A DNA stretch of 64,000 nucleotides from Lysobacter capsici (GTDB taxonomy: Bacteria; Pseudomonadota; Gammaproteobacteria; Xanthomonadales; Xanthomonadaceae): positions 3,410,001-3,474,000 of the forward strand of contig NZ_CP076103.1 in NCBI RefSeq assembly GCF_018732085.1, read 5' to 3'. The notes beneath the pieces were generated by a model. That model searched no databases, was not told the DNA's origin, and saw nothing but the letters and a program-made list of their open reading frames with translations. Made by a program: the position numbers and the translations under genes. How positions within the stretch are numbered: the stretch's first letter is position 1; each line of letters begins with the position of its first letter. Shown piece after piece: positions 61,622 through 64,000 of the stretch.

Positions 61622-62122
61622 TCAGCCGCCAGTAGCCGGCTGCTTTGCCGGGACTGCCTGCTGGGCCGGCGCCTGCGCGGGTGTCGCCGACGGCGCGGAC
61701 GGAACCGTGCCTGCCGGAGCGGCCTGACCCGACGGAACCTGCGGGGCCGTGCCGGCCGGAGCGGTGCTGGCCGGAGCGGCCGGGACGCCAGTCGCCGGCG
61801 CGGCCGGAGTACCGGCGGCCGGAGCGGGCTGGGTCGCCGGGATCTGCTGATTCATCACGCTCTGATCGAGCTTGCTCGGCGCGGCGCTCGGGACGCGGCT
61901 CGCCTGCCAGGCCATGAACAGGCTGATCACAAAGAACGCGATCGCCAGCCACTTGGTGGCCTTGGACAGGAAGTTGGACGAGCCACGGGCGCCGAACACG
62001 GTCGCCGAGGCACCGCCGCCGAAACCCGAGCCCGCCTGCGCTCCCGCGCCGCGTTGCATCAGGATCAGCGCGATCATGGCGATCGCGATCAACACATAGA
62101 TGACGTTGAGGAACAACAGCAT
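61622..62122 (-). CDS. secG: Preprotein translocase subunit SecG, long-tailed
   Basis: 166 aa. Two membrane helices (FLNVIYVLIAIAMIALILMQ and WLAIAFFVISLFMAWQ) with GAGAQAGSGFGGGASATVFG between them are typical of SecG. A tail of about 85 residues, almost only Ala, Pro, Thr, Gly and Gln, extends beyond the usual length of about 110. It works in the SecYEG channel. Located 73 bp downstream of tpiA. Confidence 0.95.
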   Translation of the reverse strand: MLLFLNVIYVLIAIAMIALILMQRGAGAQAGSGFGGGASATVFGARGSSNFLSKATKWLAIAFFVISLFMAWQASRVPSAAPSKLDQSVMNQQIPATQPAPAAGTPAAPATGVPAAPASTAPAGTAPQVPSGQAAPAGTVPSAPSATPAQAPAQQAVPAKQPATGG

Positions 62123-62195
62123 CGTTAGGGATTCTTCGCTGGGTGGAACTCGTTACGACCGCGTCGGCCCGGAGTGGTTCGCCGGAACGTCGCGA

Positions 62196-62948
62196 TCAGG
62201 GTGCCGCCGCTGCCGCGATGGCGTTGAAGTCCGCTGCGACCAAGGAGGCGCCGCCGACCAGGCCGCCATCGACGTCGGGCTGGGAAAACAGCGCGGCGGC
62301 ATTGTCGGCTTTCACGCTACCGCCATAAAGGATCGGTAGCGAGCCAGCAATTCTAGCATCGTGCGCCGCGATTTCGCTACGGATGAATGCGTGCATTTCC
62401 TGGGCCTGCTCGGGGCTGGCGGTTTTGCCGGTGCCGATCGCCCAGACCGGTTCGTAGGCGAGGATCGCGCCGTCCAGGCCGAGCACGCCGACCAGTTCGA
62501 AGATCGGCGCGAGCTGTTCCTGCAGCCGCCACTGCGCCTTGCCGTCCTCGCGTTCGCTCAGGGTCTCGCCCACGCACAGGATCGGCACCAGCCCGGCCGC
62601 CTTGGCCGCGGCGAACTTGCGCGCGACCAGTTCGCTGCTTTCGCCGTGGTACTGACGGCGCTCGGAATGGCCGACCAGGCCGTAGACCGCGCCGACTTCC
62701 TTGAGCATCGCCGCGGAGACTTCGCCGGTGTAGGCGCCCTTGACGTTGCAGCTCACGTCCTGCGCGCCGAAGTTCAGGCCGCGCTCGCCGTAGTGCTCGA
62801 CCAGTTCGCCCAGGTACGGCAGCGGCGGCAGGATCACCCGTTCGACCCCGGCCGGCGGCGTCTGCGCCGCGACTTCATCGAGCAGGGCGAATGCGAATTC
62901 GCGGCTGCCATGCAGCTTCCAGTTTCCGGCGACGATCCTGCGGCGCAT
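62196..62948 (-). CDS. tpiA: Triosephosphate isomerase
   Basis: 250 aa starting MRRRIVAGNWKLHGSREFAF; AGGGAG precedes the ATG. Active-site Lys in GNWKLHG, His in VGHSERRQYHGESSEL, Glu in LAYEPVWAIGTGKTASPEQA, and phosphate loop ILYGGSVKADNA. It interconverts DHAP and glyceraldehyde-3-phosphate in the cytoplasm. Cotranscription with secG is likely. Confidence 0.98.
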   Translation of the reverse strand: MRRRIVAGNWKLHGSREFAFALLDEVAAQTPPAGVERVILPPLPYLGELVEHYGERGLNFGAQDVSCNVKGAYTGEVSAAMLKEVGAVYGLVGHSERRQYHGESSELVARKFAAAKAAGLVPILCVGETLSEREDGKAQWRLQEQLAPIFELVGVLGLDGAILAYEPVWAIGTGKTASPEQAQEMHAFIRSEIAAHDARIAGSLPILYGGSVKADNAAALFSQPDVDGGLVGGASLVAADFNAIAAAAAP

Positions 62949-63130
62949 GGCCACTCCCTTGGTGCGAAGACGGCGCAGTCTAGCGGCTGGGCGGCGTTTG
63001 GGCGAACCCGGCCGCGACGCGGCGAACTGCGACGCAGTCCGCGCGCGCAGTCCGCGACCGGCGTCACGCCCGCGGCCGACGGCCCCAGCCCGCCTTTGGC
63101 GAGCGCGGTTTCGTCCCCATTGCATACACC

Positions 63131-63673
63131 ATGGTCCCGACCTCGAACCCGCCCGTGCTGCACAGCTTCGCCCCGATCCAGTCGCCGCAGGCGCGGGTGC
63201 TGATCCTCGGCAGCATGCCCGGCGCGGCCTCGCTCGCCGCCGGCCGCTATTACGCGCATCCGCAGAACAGGTTCTGGCCGATCATGGGCGCGCTGATCGG
63301 CGCCGGGCCGGAGCTGGAGTACCCGCAGCGGATCGAGACCCTGCGCGCGGCCGGGATCGCGCTGTGGGACGTGCTCGCCCAGTGCGAGCGCGAAGGCAGC
63401 CTGGACTCGGCGATCCGCGACGACACCGCGGTGGCCAACGACTTCGCCGGCTTCTTTGCCGGCCATCCGCGTGTCGCCACGGTGCTGTTCAACGGCGCCA
63501 AGGCCGAGGCGAGTTTCCGCCGGTTCGTACACAAGTCGCTGGCGCGTCCGGACCTGACCCTGCTGCGCCTGCCCTCGACCAGCCCGGCCAATGCCTCGCA
63601 ACGCCACGACATGAAGCTGTCGGCCTGGCGCGAGGCCTTGCGCGCGGCCGGGGTCGCGGTGCGGGACGCCTGA
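63131..63673 (+). CDS. DNA-deoxyinosine (hypoxanthine) glycosylase, UDG superfamily
   Basis: 180 aa. ARVLILGSMPGAASLAAGRY and YYAHPQNRFWPIMG form the active-site region, with Asn in HPQN; TVLFNGAKAEASFRRF and LRLPSTSPANAS complete the UDG fold motifs. This pattern is that of the family 6 / HDG group, which removes deaminated purines or uracil from DNA. It is divergent from tpiA across 182 bp. Mug-type mismatch glycosylase is the alternative. Confidence 0.88.
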   Translation: MVPTSNPPVLHSFAPIQSPQARVLILGSMPGAASLAAGRYYAHPQNRFWPIMGALIGAGPELEYPQRIETLRAAGIALWDVLAQCEREGSLDSAIRDDTAVANDFAGFFAGHPRVATVLFNGAKAEASFRRFVHKSLARPDLTLLRLPSTSPANASQRHDMKLSAWREALRAAGVAVRDA

Positions 63674-63691
63674 TCGTCCGCGGCGAGGTCT

Positions 63692-63975
63692 GTTGTGGGA
63701 GGAGCTTCAGCCCCTGTGGTCTTGTCTGAGATCGCATCGCCTTTTGCCGGACTGTTTGCGACGAAGCTCGATTCGCGGCGATCTGAGAAGAAAGCATCGG
63801 GCCTGAAGGCCCTCCCACTAGAGACTTCGTTGCTTGCATCGATGTCGTTGGTTGGGCTGTCGCAATCTTGCCTGTCGGTCGTGGCGCGGATTGGCGCGGT
63901 GCTGCGTAGATCGCCCGATCGCTTCGGCCCATCGAGGTCTTTTGTGGGAGGGGCTTCAGCCCCGACGCTTTCCTT
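63692..63975. repeat. Three REP-like repeats at the window end
   Basis: GTTGTGGGAGGAGCTTCAGC (63692), GCATCGGGCCTGAAGGCCCT (63794, opposite orientation) and TTTGTGGGAGGGGCTTCAGC (63941). Same family as at 22512 and 39199. The region 63674-64000 shows no gene. Confidence 0.82.
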
Positions 63976-64000
63976 TCAGAAGCCGGGTTGCGCGGCGGCT

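Overview
The window is high-GC DNA from a gammaproteobacterium of the Xanthomonadaceae, most likely Lysobacter or a close relative. The grounds are the gene orders tpiA-secG-tRNA-Leu-nuoA..N and tRNA-fMet-rimP-nusA-infB-rbfA-truB-rpsO-pnp, the XVIPCD-type type IV secretion effectors, the TonB receptor, and several families of intergenic palindromic repeats typical of this group. The species is not determined.

Region 1 (1-9595, all minus strand) is an accessory cluster that looks like an antibacterial type IV effector/immunity locus. Four proteins end in the Xanthomonas VirD4-interacting domain (XVIPCD) with a Gln-rich or polar tail. Three of them share a peptidoglycan-binding module plus XVIPCD chassis, joined to different N-terminal enzymes: an M23 endopeptidase (1793-2923), a lytic transglycosylase plus an NlpC/P60-like cysteine peptidase (4350-6326), and a lysozyme-like muramidase (7469-8767). 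The fourth (245-778) is almost only XVIPCD. Genes for lipoproteins or unknown proteins sit beside them and are probable immunity proteins. A fifth candidate effector with a different toxin domain lies apart at 28563-29678, behind a BamE-like lipoprotein gene. No secretion-channel genes are in the window.

Region 2 (9957-31320) holds a RegB/RegA-type redox two-component pair, two tandemly duplicated small secreted proteins, a TonB-dependent receptor divergent from a DUF1800/DUF1501 pair, a LysR regulator with two short-chain dehydrogenases, and several small membrane, lipoprotein or zinc-ribbon genes. Two full copies and one half copy of a roughly 530-bp inverted-repeat element lie between these genes, together with a 9-bp minisatellite.

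Region 3 (31321-45479) starts with a large secreted DUF11-type protein. The classical transcription/translation operon follows on the minus strand: initiator tRNA, rimP, nusA, infB, rbfA, truB, rpsO, pnp. A GlcG/HbpS-like gene sits between rbfA and truB, and a secreted protein of unknown function sits between truB and rpsO.

Region 4 (46075-62948) is the complete 14-gene respiratory complex I operon nuoA-N, preceded by tRNA-Leu(GAG), secG and tpiA. A DNA-deoxyinosine/uracil glycosylase-like gene is divergent from tpiA. The window ends in REP-rich intergenic DNA.
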